Translations under genes and position numbers: made by a program
Notes under the pieces: generated by a model
Database searches by the model: none
What the model was told of the DNA's origin: nothing
The model's input: the letters and a program-made list of their open reading frames with translations, nothing else
In this document: positions 8,404 to 17,730 of the stretch, piece after piece
Layout of the letters: each line of letters opens with the position of its first letter
How positions within the stretch are numbered: the first letter of the stretch is position 1
DNA from: DATGIQ01 sp035295665
GTDB lineage: Bacteria; Planctomycetota; Planctomycetia; Gemmatales; Gemmataceae
Length of the DNA stretch: 46,431 nucleotides
Reading direction: 5' to 3'
NCBI GenBank assembly: GCA_035295665.1
Contig: DATGIQ010000684.1
Span: forward strand, 1-46,431

Positions 8404-8832
8404 CTACGGTTGGACCTCCCACTCGGCTTCGCGATATTCCTTTTCCGTGAGCCACCACCCGCGCAGAAGCGGTACTTCCGTCTTCAGCGAAACGATCAAG
8501 TGCATCACATCATCGAAGAAGTTACGCTCCAGGTCCGTCTTGCTCGGCACCGGATCGCTCACGGGGTGGGAATGATAGATGGCCAAAAGCTGCAAGCCAC
8601 GTTCGCGCATATCACGGTGGGCGTGGAAGAGCGTACGATCGTTGGCCAAATACTCACGGGGACTGGCGGCGTTGTTGACGAGCGGGTAATGCTGGTGCAC
8701 CCGGCCAATGTTCCCCTCGTCCACCAATCCCGCCAGTAAGCCGCAGCATTCATTCGGTAGTTCCGCCCTGGCCTGGGCTACCATGGCTTCGTAATCCTCA
8801 CGGGGAATTCGGAGGCGAAATGGGATTGACAA
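8404..8832 (-). CDS. JAMM/MPN-type metallopeptidase (M67 family)
   Basis: The product is 142 residues from TTG 8832, chosen because GGAGGG lies 10 bases upstream; another TTG in frame at 8877 has no site. The zinc motif is complete: Glu28 (NECCG), His87 and His89 (YHSHP), Ser97 and Asp100 (H-x7-S-x2-D spacing). Length and layout match the free-standing bacterial Mov34/MPN/PAD-1 group. Those often cleave small beta-grasp proteins such as ThiS/MoaD-like sulfur carriers. No carrier gene is adjacent here; the neighbours are the glycan operon 77 bases downstream and divergent argG, so the substrate is open. Confidence 0.88.
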   Translation of the reverse strand: MSIPFRLRIPREDYEAMVAQARAELPNECCGLLAGLVDEGNIGRVHQHYPLVNNAASPREYLANDRTLFHAHRDMRERGLQLLAIYHSHPVSDPVPSKTDLERNFFDDVMHLIVSLKTEVPLLRGWWLTEKEYREAEWEVQP

Positions 8833-8929
8833 AATGGGCTGTCCCTCCGATGCTAAAAGACTCTTCCGAAGAGGCAAAAGCTTCCCGGAGTGCCACGAGT
8901 TCCGTTGGGCCGCACCGCCGGTGAGCGCG

Positions 8930-8953
8930 AAGCGGCTTGCCGTGCCGCTTTTT
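8930..8953 (+). terminator. Terminator-like hairpin in the argG leader (possible attenuator)
   Basis: AAGCGGC (8930-8936) pairs perfectly with GCCGCTT (8944-8950) around a seven-base loop, and the right arm runs into TTTTT. It lies 47 bases before argG ATG 9001 and downstream of the divergent M67 start, so it is in the argG leader if a promoter lies left of 8930. It could reduce argG transcription conditionally. No alternative pairing partner was identified. Confidence 0.5.
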
Positions 8954-9000
8954 GTGTTGTATCGGTTCTTCTCGATTTTGCACGCGAAGTGAGGATGTCG

Positions 9001-10245
9001 ATGTCCCGGGACAAAGTAATTCTGGCCTACAGCGGCGGCCTCGACACCTCAGTCATGGTGCCGTGGATCGGTGAAAAGTACAACCTCGATGTGGTGGCCT
9101 TCACGGTTGATCTTGGCCAAGGCGAAGACATCGAACGGATACGCCAAAAAGCGCTCAAGACCGGTGCGGTGGATGCCGTCGCGATTGATGCCCGCAACAT
9201 GTTCGTGGACTATTTCGTGTTCCCCGCGCTCATGGCCGGAGCCCTTTATGAAGGCAAATATCCCCTGGCCACGGCGCTCGGCCGGCCCCTCATTGCCAAG
9301 CTGATGGTCAGTGCGGCTCGCGATCACAAGGCCAAGGCAGTAGCGCACGGATGTACCGGTAAGGGGAATGATCAGGTCCGTTTCGATGTCACTTTTCAAA
9401 CTTTGGCACCCGATTTGAAGATCATTGCTCCTGTGCGGGAATGGAAGATGACCCGCGACGAAGAGATCAAGTTCGCGGCCCGTCATGGCATTCCCGTGGA
9501 GGCGACCAAAGAGAGTCCGTATAGCGTCGATCAGAACCTCTGGGGTCGGAGCTGCGAGGCGGGAGTCCTGGAAGATCCGTGGGACGAGCCGCCCGCCGAT
9601 GCGTTTGCCTGGACCGTCGACCCGACGCGGGCGCCCCATGAGCCGGAGTATTTGGAGATCGAATTTGAGCAGGGCCGCCCGGTGGGATTGAATGGCCAGC
9701 GCCTGGATGGTGTGCCGTTGATCAACCGGCTCAACGAGCTGGGCGGCAAGCATGGCGTGGGCCGCATTGACCATGTAGAGAACCGGTTGGTCGGGATCAA
9801 GTCACGCGAGCTCTACGAAGCACCGGCGGCCATGATCCTGCACGATGCCCACCGGGAGTTGGAGACGCTGGTCCTGAGCAAGCAGGCTCAGCGTTTTAAC
9901 ACGATCGTGGCACAGGAGTACGCAGACATAATCTATAATGGATTGTGGTTCAGTGCGTTCCAGCTCGATCTGCTCTCGTATGTCCGGAGTAATCAGCATT
10001 ACGTGAGCGGAACGGTTCGCGTCAAGCTCTTCAAGGGCAAGGCGACCGTGGTCGGACGCAAGAGCGATCACAGCCTCTACAGCAAACAGTTGGCCACGTA
10101 TGAAACGGGCGACCAGTTCGACCACGAGGCCGCCCGCGGATTCATTCGCTTGTGGGGACTGGGTCAGCAAACACAAGCCCAGCGGCAGCTCCTCAAGGGG
10201 AGCAAAGGCTTTGACTTGCCGGGTTTGGCGAAACCCAGCGAGTGA
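9001..10245 (+). CDS. argG: Argininosuccinate synthase
   Basis: The enzyme joins citrulline and aspartate using ATP to give argininosuccinate, the penultimate step of arginine synthesis, in the cytoplasm. The 414-residue product has the N-type ATP pyrophosphatase loop AYSGGLDTSV at residues 9-18, the family block AHGCTGKGNDQVRF, the substrate-binding stretch ESPYSVDQNLWGRSCEAG and the C-terminal YSKQLATYETGDQFDHEAA. Start 9001 is preferred over ATG 8995 because GAGG lies six bases before it. Length is normal for the family. The next gene starts 21 bases downstream and may be co-transcribed. A hairpin with a T-run in the leader hints at attenuation. Confidence 0.97.
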   Translation: MSRDKVILAYSGGLDTSVMVPWIGEKYNLDVVAFTVDLGQGEDIERIRQKALKTGAVDAVAIDARNMFVDYFVFPALMAGALYEGKYPLATALGRPLIAKLMVSAARDHKAKAVAHGCTGKGNDQVRFDVTFQTLAPDLKIIAPVREWKMTRDEEIKFAARHGIPVEATKESPYSVDQNLWGRSCEAGVLEDPWDEPPADAFAWTVDPTRAPHEPEYLEIEFEQGRPVGLNGQRLDGVPLINRLNELGGKHGVGRIDHVENRLVGIKSRELYEAPAAMILHDAHRELETLVLSKQAQRFNTIVAQEYADIIYNGLWFSAFQLDLLSYVRSNQHYVSGTVRVKLFKGKATVVGRKSDHSLYSKQLATYETGDQFDHEAARGFIRLWGLGQQTQAQRQLLKGSKGFDLPGLAKPSE

Positions 10246-10266
10246 CCGAACAGAGGAGAGGGGCGC

Positions 10267-10968
10267 ATGGGAAACGACATGATGAATCTTGAGCAGCTAG
10301 CTACTTACCTGCAGCGCGATGTGCGCGAGGTGAGCAAGCTGGCTAGCCGCGGCCATCTGCCCGGCCAAAAGGTCGGCGGGCAATGGCGCTTTGCTCGGGC
10401 CGAGATCAATCAGTGGATCGAGACGCAAATCCCCGAGTATACGGATCAAGAATTGACTGCCCTCGAGAAACGGGGTACCGATTACGAGGATGGCGAGCCG
10501 CTGGTTTCCACCTTGTTGCCGGAAGTGAGCGTGGCCGTGCCGCTGGCAGCTTCAACGCGGGCCTCCGTCCTGAAAGAACTCGTGTTGCTGGCGGAACAGA
10601 CCTGGCAAGTTTACGATCCGACCGCGATCCTCGACGCCATTCGCCAGCGGGAAGAGTTGGCCAGCACAGCACTGCCATCCGGCGTGGCCATTCCACATCC
10701 GCGCCGACCGTTGCCCAACGCCCTTGGCGAGTCGGTGATGGCGTATGGGCGGACGACCTCCGGCATTCCGTTCGGAGCCCCCGGCGGGACGACGACCGAT
10801 ATCTTTTTCCTGGTCTGTTGCCGCGATGACCGGACGCATTTGCAAGTCTTGGCGCGGTTATCCCGCCTCCTGTTGCGGCCTGGCTTCGTGGACGAGCTGC
10901 GCGCTGCCGAGACCGCGGCCGACACCTGGCAACTGCTCGCCAACGCCGAGCGCGAGCTCCTTGACTGA
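10267..10968 (+). CDS. Helix-turn-helix domain fused to PTS EIIA (PtsN-like) regulator
   Basis: The 233-residue protein has an excisionase/MerR-type winged helix at residues 6-52 (LATYLQRDVREVSKLASRGH, GGQWRFARAEINQWI). A linker leads to a fructose/nitrogen-type EIIA domain at about 78-230. His144 in AIPHPRRP is the expected phosphorylation site, and the conserved HLQVLARLS helix is present. No EIIB or EIIC is encoded nearby, so a regulatory role sensing the phosphorylation state of HPr-like proteins is more likely than sugar transport. The DNA-binding-like half may bind DNA, or may only be a protein-interaction domain. ATG 10267 has GAGGAGAGGGG upstream. The stop abuts the convergent MMPL gene. 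Confidence 0.85.
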   Translation: MGNDMMNLEQLATYLQRDVREVSKLASRGHLPGQKVGGQWRFARAEINQWIETQIPEYTDQELTALEKRGTDYEDGEPLVSTLLPEVSVAVPLAASTRASVLKELVLLAEQTWQVYDPTAILDAIRQREELASTALPSGVAIPHPRRPLPNALGESVMAYGRTTSGIPFGAPGGTTTDIFFLVCCRDDRTHLQVLARLSRLLLRPGFVDELRAAETAADTWQLLANAERELLD

Positions 10969-13404
10969 TCACGCCGCGCGCCGGTCAAACCATACCTGCT
11001 CGCGGCCAACCCTGCGGCGCCGCCGTTCCTGCCAGCCCCAGACAACCAATGTGAAGGCCGGCACGAGGAAGGGCCGAACCACGAACGTATCGAGCAAGAC
11101 TCCGAACGCCAGAGCGAAGCCAATCTGAACCAGCGTCCCCAGGCCACCGAGCATCAGTGTCGCGAAGGTGCCCGCCATGATGAGGCCGCACGACGTAATC
11201 GTGCCGCCGGTCCGCGACAAGGCTCGCCGGGTGCCTGCTGTCGTGCCCTGCCGCTTTCGTTCTTGCAGGATGCGCGTGATCAGCAGGATGTTGTAATCTT
11301 CCCCCACCGCGACCAGGATCGTGAACAGGAAGAACGGCACACGCCAGTCGACCTGGCCAAGCGGCCGGCCGGACCAGAGCGTCCCCACGATCGCCGTGGC
11401 TCCCAACGTGCAGTAATAGCTGAACAGCACGGTCAGGAGGAGATAGACCGCCAGCCAGAACCGGCGTACCAGCAGCAGCAGAATGACGAAAACGCCGGCG
11501 AGCACCAAGCCATTCACGCGCAGCCGATCCCTTTCGGTGACCTGAGCGAGATCACGGGCACTCACCGTCACGCCATAGCAGTCGCCGTGCACACTTCCGA
11601 TCGCGGAGTCCGTGCCAGGCAGTATCTGCGCCAGCCAAATCTCAATCAGTTCCAGCGTCTCCCGGCTGGTTGGTTCAAAAGGGTCGGAGTGAAAAATGAC
11701 ATCGAGACGGGTGATATAACGATGTTCCGTCCCGACCGGCAGCTCCGCGCAATAGAAATCTTGAGCCGCACGCTGAGCTTGGCCCAGGGCGCCACGGACC
11801 AAATTGTTTCGGAACGATTGCAGGAGTCCCGGCAAGGAAGTCCGTGAGCCCGCCGGTCCGGAGGAAGCCGGCATCGGGGTACCCAAAGGCTGTGTGAGAC
11901 TGCGTACTTCATCCACGTTCGGGAGCAAGCCAAAACCTTGGCTGAGATGTGCCAACGTCTCACGTCCCGCTGTCGTGTTCCAGTCGGTGGACGATCGCAG
12001 CAGCACGGTCAACGGCCCGATCTCGCCGGCGGTAAAATGTCGCTGGATGGCGGCCAAGCCCTGAACGCTACCGGCGGAGGGATGGAGTTCGCCGGTTGCC
12101 TTGTACACGGGAACGACTTGGAAGCCGAGCACTGCCAGGGGCGCCAATCCCAACACCGCTCCACACCATACCAGCACCGGTCGGGCAACGACACCTTGAC
12201 TGATCCAGTCCCAGAAATGGGAGCGGGCAGAAGCATGCGGCCGTGGGAATGTGTCGGAGACGAGACGCTTCGGGACGCCAGCCTTTCTGTACTTCGCGTG
12301 GTTCTTACGTGCACCGTCCCCGGCCGTGGCACGCGGCCAAAACGCGATGCGACCCAACAAGCCCAGGAGAGCCGGCGTTAGCGTCAACGATGCCAGCAGG
12401 GCGACCGCCAAACTCAGGGCGATTGCCGGACCAGCACAGCGGACCTTGGCAAACTCTGCAAACCCCATCAGGCCGAGGCCACAGATTACGGTCCCGGCGC
12501 TGGCCGCCAGGGCACTGCCAACAACTTCGATGCTCCGCGCCAGGGCGCGGCTCAAACTGCGCCCGTTGTCCAGCTCCTCGCAATAGCGACTGATGAGGAA
12601 AAGACAGTAGTCCGTGCCGGCCCCATAGAGGATGACGATGGCGAACACCTTGCTGACGTTGACCAGATAGATGCCGGGGATCAATGTTAAAAGCGCCAGC
12701 GCATGCAGCGAAACCCAGACGGACACGGCGATGGTCAAGAGCGGGATCAGGGCCAGCAGCGGCGCCCGGTAGACCAGCAACAGGACGCCGATCACCAGGA
12801 GAACGGTGGCCAACGTCGTGCCATCGAGACCCTGGGCGCTGGCCCGTATCAAATCGCGGCCGATTGCGGCCGGTCCCGTGGCTAGCAAGCGCGGCGAATG
12901 GGGTCCGGCTTCGGAAAGCTGCTGGCACAATGCTGCTTCCGCGCGATCGACCGCGGTTCGTGTCTGCAGAGCGAGGTAGGGAGTGCCCAGGGAAACTTCA
13001 ATCAGGGTGCAGTGGCGATCGTGGCTGGTCAGCCGGCTCCCCAGGAGCGGATGACGGCAGGAGATGATTTTGCCGAGCTGAAGCTCCGGTGCGTCCTGGC
13101 GGAGCTGCTCCAATGCGGCAACGCAGTGATCCACCAGAAGAAAGTCCTCAGCATCGAGAACACTATCCGAGCGTTCGAGGGCAAAAATGAGCCGGCTCGC
13201 AAACACATCGTTGGGAAAGGCCTGACTCAGAAGCTGATAACCCCGGACGCTGGGACAGCTCTCGGGGAGAAATCGCAGATCGTCATCCAATGCCTTGCTA
13301 TCCCAGGCCGGCGCGATCCAGGACAGGCAAAGGCCGCCGATGAGCCAGGCTGCGCAGATGATCCAGGGGTGAGCCGCCGCAAAACGACCCAGGATACGAA
13401 ACAT
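10969..13404 (-). CDS. MMPL-family RND transporter
   Basis: The 811-residue membrane protein begins at ATG 13404 with GGGAG upstream; a TTG two codons earlier is too close to that site. It has the two-fold RND/MMPL plan: TM1 near residues 10-30 (PWIICAAWLIGGLCL), a periplasmic loop, and a six-helix bundle at about 200-350 (GVLLLVYRAPLLALI, YGAGTDYCLFLISRYCEEL). A second loop and a second bundle follow at about 640-790 (VAVGEDYNILLITRILQERK, FVVRPFLVPAF). The GTDYC/GEDYN helices are hallmarks of MmpL-type exporters, which move lipids or hydrophobic molecules using the proton gradient. The cargo is unknown. It lies 155 bases downstream of the S41 protease gene on the same strand. Confidence 0.9.
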   Translation of the reverse strand: MFRILGRFAAAHPWIICAAWLIGGLCLSWIAPAWDSKALDDDLRFLPESCPSVRGYQLLSQAFPNDVFASRLIFALERSDSVLDAEDFLLVDHCVAALEQLRQDAPELQLGKIISCRHPLLGSRLTSHDRHCTLIEVSLGTPYLALQTRTAVDRAEAALCQQLSEAGPHSPRLLATGPAAIGRDLIRASAQGLDGTTLATVLLVIGVLLLVYRAPLLALIPLLTIAVSVWVSLHALALLTLIPGIYLVNVSKVFAIVILYGAGTDYCLFLISRYCEELDNGRSLSRALARSIEVVGSALAASAGTVICGLGLMGFAEFAKVRCAGPAIALSLAVALLASLTLTPALLGLLGRIAFWPRATAGDGARKNHAKYRKAGVPKRLVSDTFPRPHASARSHFWDWISQGVVARPVLVWCGAVLGLAPLAVLGFQVVPVYKATGELHPSAGSVQGLAAIQRHFTAGEIGPLTVLLRSSTDWNTTAGRETLAHLSQGFGLLPNVDEVRSLTQPLGTPMPASSGPAGSRTSLPGLLQSFRNNLVRGALGQAQRAAQDFYCAELPVGTEHRYITRLDVIFHSDPFEPTSRETLELIEIWLAQILPGTDSAIGSVHGDCYGVTVSARDLAQVTERDRLRVNGLVLAGVFVILLLLVRRFWLAVYLLLTVLFSYYCTLGATAIVGTLWSGRPLGQVDWRVPFFLFTILVAVGEDYNILLITRILQERKRQGTTAGTRRALSRTGGTITSCGLIMAGTFATLMLGGLGTLVQIGFALAFGVLLDTFVVRPFLVPAFTLVVWGWQERRRRRVGREQVWFDRRAA

Positions 13405-13559
13405 GCGCAAGGTCTCCCGGTGGCGGAAAGAAGTGGCGCAAAAGACTCCTTAATCATCGGCGAGCAGGAAGAGCCGGCTGGAGAGAAAGCCCGCGCAATC
13501 CTTGGCGGCGTGGGAAGCGGTTGGAAACAGGGGGGAAATGAGGAGGGCGTGCAGCACGC

Positions 13560-15176
13560 TTAGCGGCTCAACGTCAGTGGCCGCGCCAAATCTAAAGCAG
13601 CCTGGAGTTGCGCATCTTGTCCGATATCCATAGACACATCCGGCTGAACCACCACATTGGGCGTAACGCCGGTGTCACTATAGGGGCGGCCCAAGGGCGT
13701 ATAGAGCTTGGCCACGGTCATCCGGATTCCCGACGCCGGAGTCGTATTGAGCTTATCCACCCGTTGCATCGATCCTTTGCCAAACGTCGTCTGACCGACC
13801 AGCTTGCCGCGCTGATTCTCTTGGAGGGCGCTGGCGACAATTTCGGCAGAGCTGGCCGTCTCTGCATCGACGAGGATGACCATTGGCATGTCCAGGACAT
13901 CGGTGCCGTGGGCACGATAGATTTTGTTGTACTGGCGGACCTGGCCATGTGCCGCCACGATGATTCCTGAGGCGAGAAACCGTTCGACAAGCCGAAGGGC
14001 GATTTCAAAGGGGCCGCCTTGGTTGCCGCGCAGATCCAGGATGAGCACTCTCATTCCAGACGCCCGCAGTCGAAGGATGGCTTCATCCAGTTCCGACGGC
14101 GTCGTCTCCTGGATCGCAATCAGCTGGAGATAACCGATCTCGCCGCGCTCATCCAGGAAACGGGGCTCCGACACACTCGGCACCGGGATCACCTGTCGTT
14201 TCAAGAGCACGACCTGTGGCCGCATGTCGCTGGCCGAGACTTCCACCTCGATGAGCGTATCGATAGCCCCTTTGAGCAGCTCGGCGGCCGCCTCGGCCGA
14301 GAGGTTGGCGGCCGACTCCGAACCAATGCGGGTGATTTGATCACCGATTTTAAGCCCAAGAGCCTGGGCAGAGCTTCCCGGCAGCACGCGCGTGATGATC
14401 AGCTTGTGGTCCACAGTACCGACTTGCAAGCCGACTCCCAGCAACCGGCCCGCCCAGGAAGCATTCAGCTCTTCCAGCTCACGCGGCGTGAGATAATACG
14501 TGTACTCATCCAGTCCGCTGCAAGCGCCGCAGATGAACTCAAAGAGAACGACGGTCTTGCGCAGGCCGAGCTGTTCCTCTGCCGACCAGGCAACCAGAAG
14601 GGCTTGATCTTGGGCATCGCGTGGCCGGCTGACCCGCTGGTTGTTCCAGTAGCTTCGCAATTCTTCCTGGAAGGCGCGAACCACTTCGAGCTTGGTGCCG
14701 GGTAAATGCTTGTCACAGAAAGCTGCATCAAACAGGGCAATCCGCAGTTCTTCGAGTCCCTGGCGGAAGAGCTTGGCCACCTCCACTTTCTCTCGATCCA
14801 CGTAGTTCGTCTGGAGCTTGGCCAACACTTCGCCATAGATTTCGAGGGCATCGTACCAGGACTGTTTGAGGATTTGATCGCGATAGGTGGAATCGTGATG
14901 GCGGTGCGCTTGATGGATTCGGCGGAGACAGTTCTGAAAGCGATCCGCGACCTCGGTCAGGTTCCGTTCTCGTGCGGGGATTTGCTCGTAGACTTCGAGC
15001 GCCTTGGTCCACTGACCGGTGTCTTCGAATTGTTTCGCTTGCTGCAACAGCTGCGGAAGGCCAAGCGTGCCGGTAGAGTCGCTGGAGGCGGCTTGCAGGT
15101 TGGCGAGGGAGCAGCTGAGCCCCACAATGAGGGCCCTTGCGATCCAATAACGGCGCACCACCTGCTCGAGTTTCAA
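13560..15176 (-). CDS. Exported S41-family C-terminal processing peptidase
   Basis: TTG 15176 is chosen as the start because GGGAGG lies seven bases upstream and a signal peptide follows (YWIARALIVGLSCSLANLQA). The 538-residue product then has a helical, TPR-like region (about 40-200), a PDZ domain at about 250-330 (GVGLQVGTVDHKLIITRVLP, LGLKIGDQITRIG) and an S41 core. The core includes GYLQLIAIQET, MRVLILDLRGNQGG, the catalytic serine in ETASSAEIVASAL and the catalytic lysine in TTFGKGSMQ. It would cleave proteins from an exposed C terminus in the periplasmic space. The N-terminal helical region is an addition relative to the basic CtpA layout. Targets are unknown. Confidence 0.9.
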   Translation of the reverse strand: MKLEQVVRRYWIARALIVGLSCSLANLQAASSDSTGTLGLPQLLQQAKQFEDTGQWTKALEVYEQIPARERNLTEVADRFQNCLRRIHQAHRHHDSTYRDQILKQSWYDALEIYGEVLAKLQTNYVDREKVEVAKLFRQGLEELRIALFDAAFCDKHLPGTKLEVVRAFQEELRSYWNNQRVSRPRDAQDQALLVAWSAEEQLGLRKTVVLFEFICGACSGLDEYTYYLTPRELEELNASWAGRLLGVGLQVGTVDHKLIITRVLPGSSAQALGLKIGDQITRIGSESAANLSAEAAAELLKGAIDTLIEVEVSASDMRPQVVLLKRQVIPVPSVSEPRFLDERGEIGYLQLIAIQETTPSELDEAILRLRASGMRVLILDLRGNQGGPFEIALRLVERFLASGIIVAAHGQVRQYNKIYRAHGTDVLDMPMVILVDAETASSAEIVASALQENQRGKLVGQTTFGKGSMQRVDKLNTTPASGIRMTVAKLYTPLGRPYSDTGVTPNVVVQPDVSMDIGQDAQLQAALDLARPLTLSR

Positions 15177-15787
15177 GGCACACCTCCCAAGGCCAAGCCA
15201 AGGAATCGCTTCGGAGCCTGAACTCGGTACCTCCTTGAGTATAAGGACTCTGGCCTTGCTGGTCAAATCAGCGCTGGCCGATTGTCATCCAGAGGGTGTG
15301 CATCTGTAACGCGAGTCGGTGGCGGGTGACACGGAACGCCTGGCGGGGAGGCGACAACAGAGTTGGCTCTGCCACCCGCCCCGCACGACCTTGAGATTGC
15401 CTTGAGGATCTTGGGTCACCGTGAACCCGCCGCCGGCGGCAACCGTGAGCGTGAGGGTGCTGCTCGCATCCAGGGCCGTCGTCACATCGCCCCGAATCGG
15501 CGAAGCCGTACCCGTCTCGTAGCCCCACAGCCGCTGGGATGACCTCCTGGTCTACTCGCCTGACTCGGGCGATCGGGTGGGAGGAAAACGCGGAAATCTG
15601 CGCGCATCGGCCGCACCGGATCCTTGCGCCGTCTTTACCATATCTCTTTCCTCTCCACTTCCGCCATGTTCCCCACGCCGTTATTCTGCCGCCGGTAGTT
15701 AAAAACGTCGCGCGACAGCGGCTACCTTGCAGCACGAACGCCCTCACCGTGTCCACGTGCATTCGTAGGTAGGATTGGCTAGGATCT
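15177..15787. other. Gene-poor stretch with a minus-strand coding-like relic
   Basis: No complete gene is seen. On the minus strand about 15360-15540 reads as coding-like sequence (ETGTASPIRGDVTTALDASS, then TLTLTVAAGGGFTVTQDPQG), ending in low-complexity arginine-rich sequence at about 15285. It has no start, no recognisable domain and no clear ribosome-binding site, so it may be a remnant of a secreted beta-rich protein. The plus strand shows nothing convincing here. Confidence 0.35.
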
Positions 15788-16123
15788 GTGCTCTTGAGCA
15801 ATGGCCAGGGCACCTTTGAGCCCGCCCAAAACTTCGCCCCTGGGTCCGCCGAGTTGGCAACGGTAGCGGTCGGGGATTTCAACGGCGATGGCAAACTCAA
15901 CTTGGCCGTGGGCACCCCCGGCGTGCTGAACTCGAGCAAGTGGAGTATCCTGCTCGGCAACGGCGATGGCATGTTTCAGGCGGCACAGGATTACTGTCTC
16001 CCTTCCGATAGCGATCCCGACCTTGTCGTGGCGGCCGGCGACTTCAACGGCGACGGCCATCCGGACCTTGCCGGGGGCTATGCCGGCGAGGTGGTCATCC
16101 TGTTCAATGCGGCCAATTGGTAA
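15779..16123 (+). pseudogene. FG-GAP/VCBS repeat protein fragment
   Basis: The frame contains two FG-GAP/VCBS units with the calcium-loop motif DFNGDG (VAVGDFNGDGKLNLAVG and AAGDFNGDGHPDLAGG) and the linking WSILLGNGDGMFQAAQD. The homology begins mid-repeat (LLSNGQGTF) with an in-frame TAG at 15770 just before it, so only the last repeats of a much larger secreted beta-propeller or adhesin are present. A GTG at 15788 could start a 111-residue product, but it has no signal peptide or ribosome-binding site. A GC-rich hairpin (GCCGCCG/CGGCGGC, 16138-16154) follows the stop. I treat it as a truncated relic. Confidence 0.6.
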
Positions 16124-16387
16124 GGCGGCAGACCTTAGCCGCCGGTGCGGCGGCCGTGCCTGCCATGCTGCCGAGCGTGCAGGCCAAGCCAGCCCGGACG
16201 GTCTTGCAACAAGCCCCCGCATGACTGGGCTGACTTTGGAAATTAACGAAAAAGGCAGAACGCAATGGGCTCGCCGAAATGCGACTTGCACCTTGCCCCA
16301 TCAGGAAGTCCGGTGGTACAGTAGGTCATTGCCCGTTGTGCGTGCCGGCACCGCCAACAACGAATTACGACCAACGTTTCCACCCTC

Positions 16388-17545
16388 ATGATCGATCCCG
16401 TTCGTCAGGAAGTCATTGCGCATGCCCACACGGTCGTGGTCAAAGTGGGCACGAATGTTCTCGCCAGCGCCGACGGTAAGCTGGACCCTGCGCGGCTCCA
16501 GGCCCTGGCCGACCAGGTGCAGCGCATCCGGCAGCCGGGACGCCGAGTCGCGCTCGTCAGCTCCGGAGCCATCGGTGCTGGGATCGGGCAGCTCGGCCTG
16601 GAAGGCCGGCCACGCGATCTCCGCCACTTGCAAGCCTGTGCCGCCGTCGGGCAAGGATTCTTGATGCGGGCCTATCAGGAATGCCTGGCGGCGCATGGCA
16701 TCCACACGGCCCAGATCCTCTTGACGGCCGGCGATTTCGATAATCGCACCCGCTATCTGAATGCCCGCAACACCATCGTCACGCTCTTTGAATGGAATTG
16801 CCTACCCATCATCAACGAAAACGATACCGTGAGCGTCGCGGAAATCCGCTTCGGCGATAACGACCATCTCGCGGCCCTGGTGACCAATCTCCTCCAGGCG
16901 CCGTTGCTCATCCTCTTGACCGTCGTCGATGGGCTGTATGGCTCCGACCCGACGACCAATCCCCAAAGCACGGTCCTGACCACGGTGCCTACCATCGATG
17001 CCTCGATCATGGAAATGGCCGGGGGCAGCCGCAGCAGCCTGGGCACCGGCGGCATGCGGAGCAAGCTCCGGGCAGCTCGGTTGGCCACGGCCGCGGGGGA
17101 ATCGGTCATCATCGCCAACGGCGCCCGATCGGGAGTGCTCGATGCCATTTTCGAGGGCAATCCCGTCGGGACGTTGTTCTTGCCCCACGGTATCACGGTC
17201 CCGGCCTGGAAACGCTGGCTCGGCTTTGCGGCCCGGCCAAAAGGCCGGCTCGTGGTGGACGCCGGCGCCCGCCAAGCTGTACAGGAAAAGGGGCGAAGTC
17301 TCTTGCCGATTGGGATCGTGCAGGTCACTGGCCCTGCCGGCGAGGAAACGGTGTCCTTCGGCAAAGGCGATGTTGTTGCGTTGTGTGATACGGCCGCCAC
17401 GGAATTCGCCCGCGGTTTGACCAATTATTCCGCAGCCGACGCCCGGCGCATCTGCGGGCTGCGCAGCGATCAAATTGGAGAGGTACTCGGTACCGTCCCC
17501 TACGAAGAGGTGGTGCACCGCGATAATTTGGTGGTGATCCTTTGA
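16388..17545 (+). CDS. proB: Glutamate 5-kinase
   Basis: ProB phosphorylates glutamate with ATP, the first committed step of proline synthesis. The 385-residue product has the amino-acid kinase fold: VVVKVGTNVLA (residues 16-26), RVALVSSGAIGAGIGQLGL, IINENDTVS, GDNDHLAALVTNLL and GTGGMRSKLRAA. It is followed by a C-terminal PUA domain (about 282-375, GRLVVDAGARQAV, GIVQVTGPAGEETVSFGKGD). Length is typical of the kinase-plus-PUA form. No ProA gene is adjacent. No strong ribosome-binding site precedes ATG 16388, though the kinase domain starts close to it, so the start is well placed. Confidence 0.96.
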   Translation: MIDPVRQEVIAHAHTVVVKVGTNVLASADGKLDPARLQALADQVQRIRQPGRRVALVSSGAIGAGIGQLGLEGRPRDLRHLQACAAVGQGFLMRAYQECLAAHGIHTAQILLTAGDFDNRTRYLNARNTIVTLFEWNCLPIINENDTVSVAEIRFGDNDHLAALVTNLLQAPLLILLTVVDGLYGSDPTTNPQSTVLTTVPTIDASIMEMAGGSRSSLGTGGMRSKLRAARLATAAGESVIIANGARSGVLDAIFEGNPVGTLFLPHGITVPAWKRWLGFAARPKGRLVVDAGARQAVQEKGRSLLPIGIVQVTGPAGEETVSFGKGDVVALCDTAATEFARGLTNYSAADARRICGLRSDQIGEVLGTVPYEEVVHRDNLVVIL

Positions 17546-17730
17546 CACCTGCTCTGCTACGCACCAGGGACGGCATGGCAAGCTGCGTAGTTTCGGATCC
17601 CGCAGGCCGGTAAGATGAGGATCGGGCAATAATTGGAGCAGCCGGCGTTAGAACCGGTTGTTTCGCTCGTCCTTTTGGATAGACCATCGATGGCGTTTCC
17701 CTCGGCCGTTGGGCTGGGGTGGGTTACAAC

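Noticed and set aside
15285..15972. Minus-strand frame considered as a gene
   Set aside because: It overlaps the FG-GAP relic on the plus strand, lacks a supported start and has no domain; only a short part looks coding.
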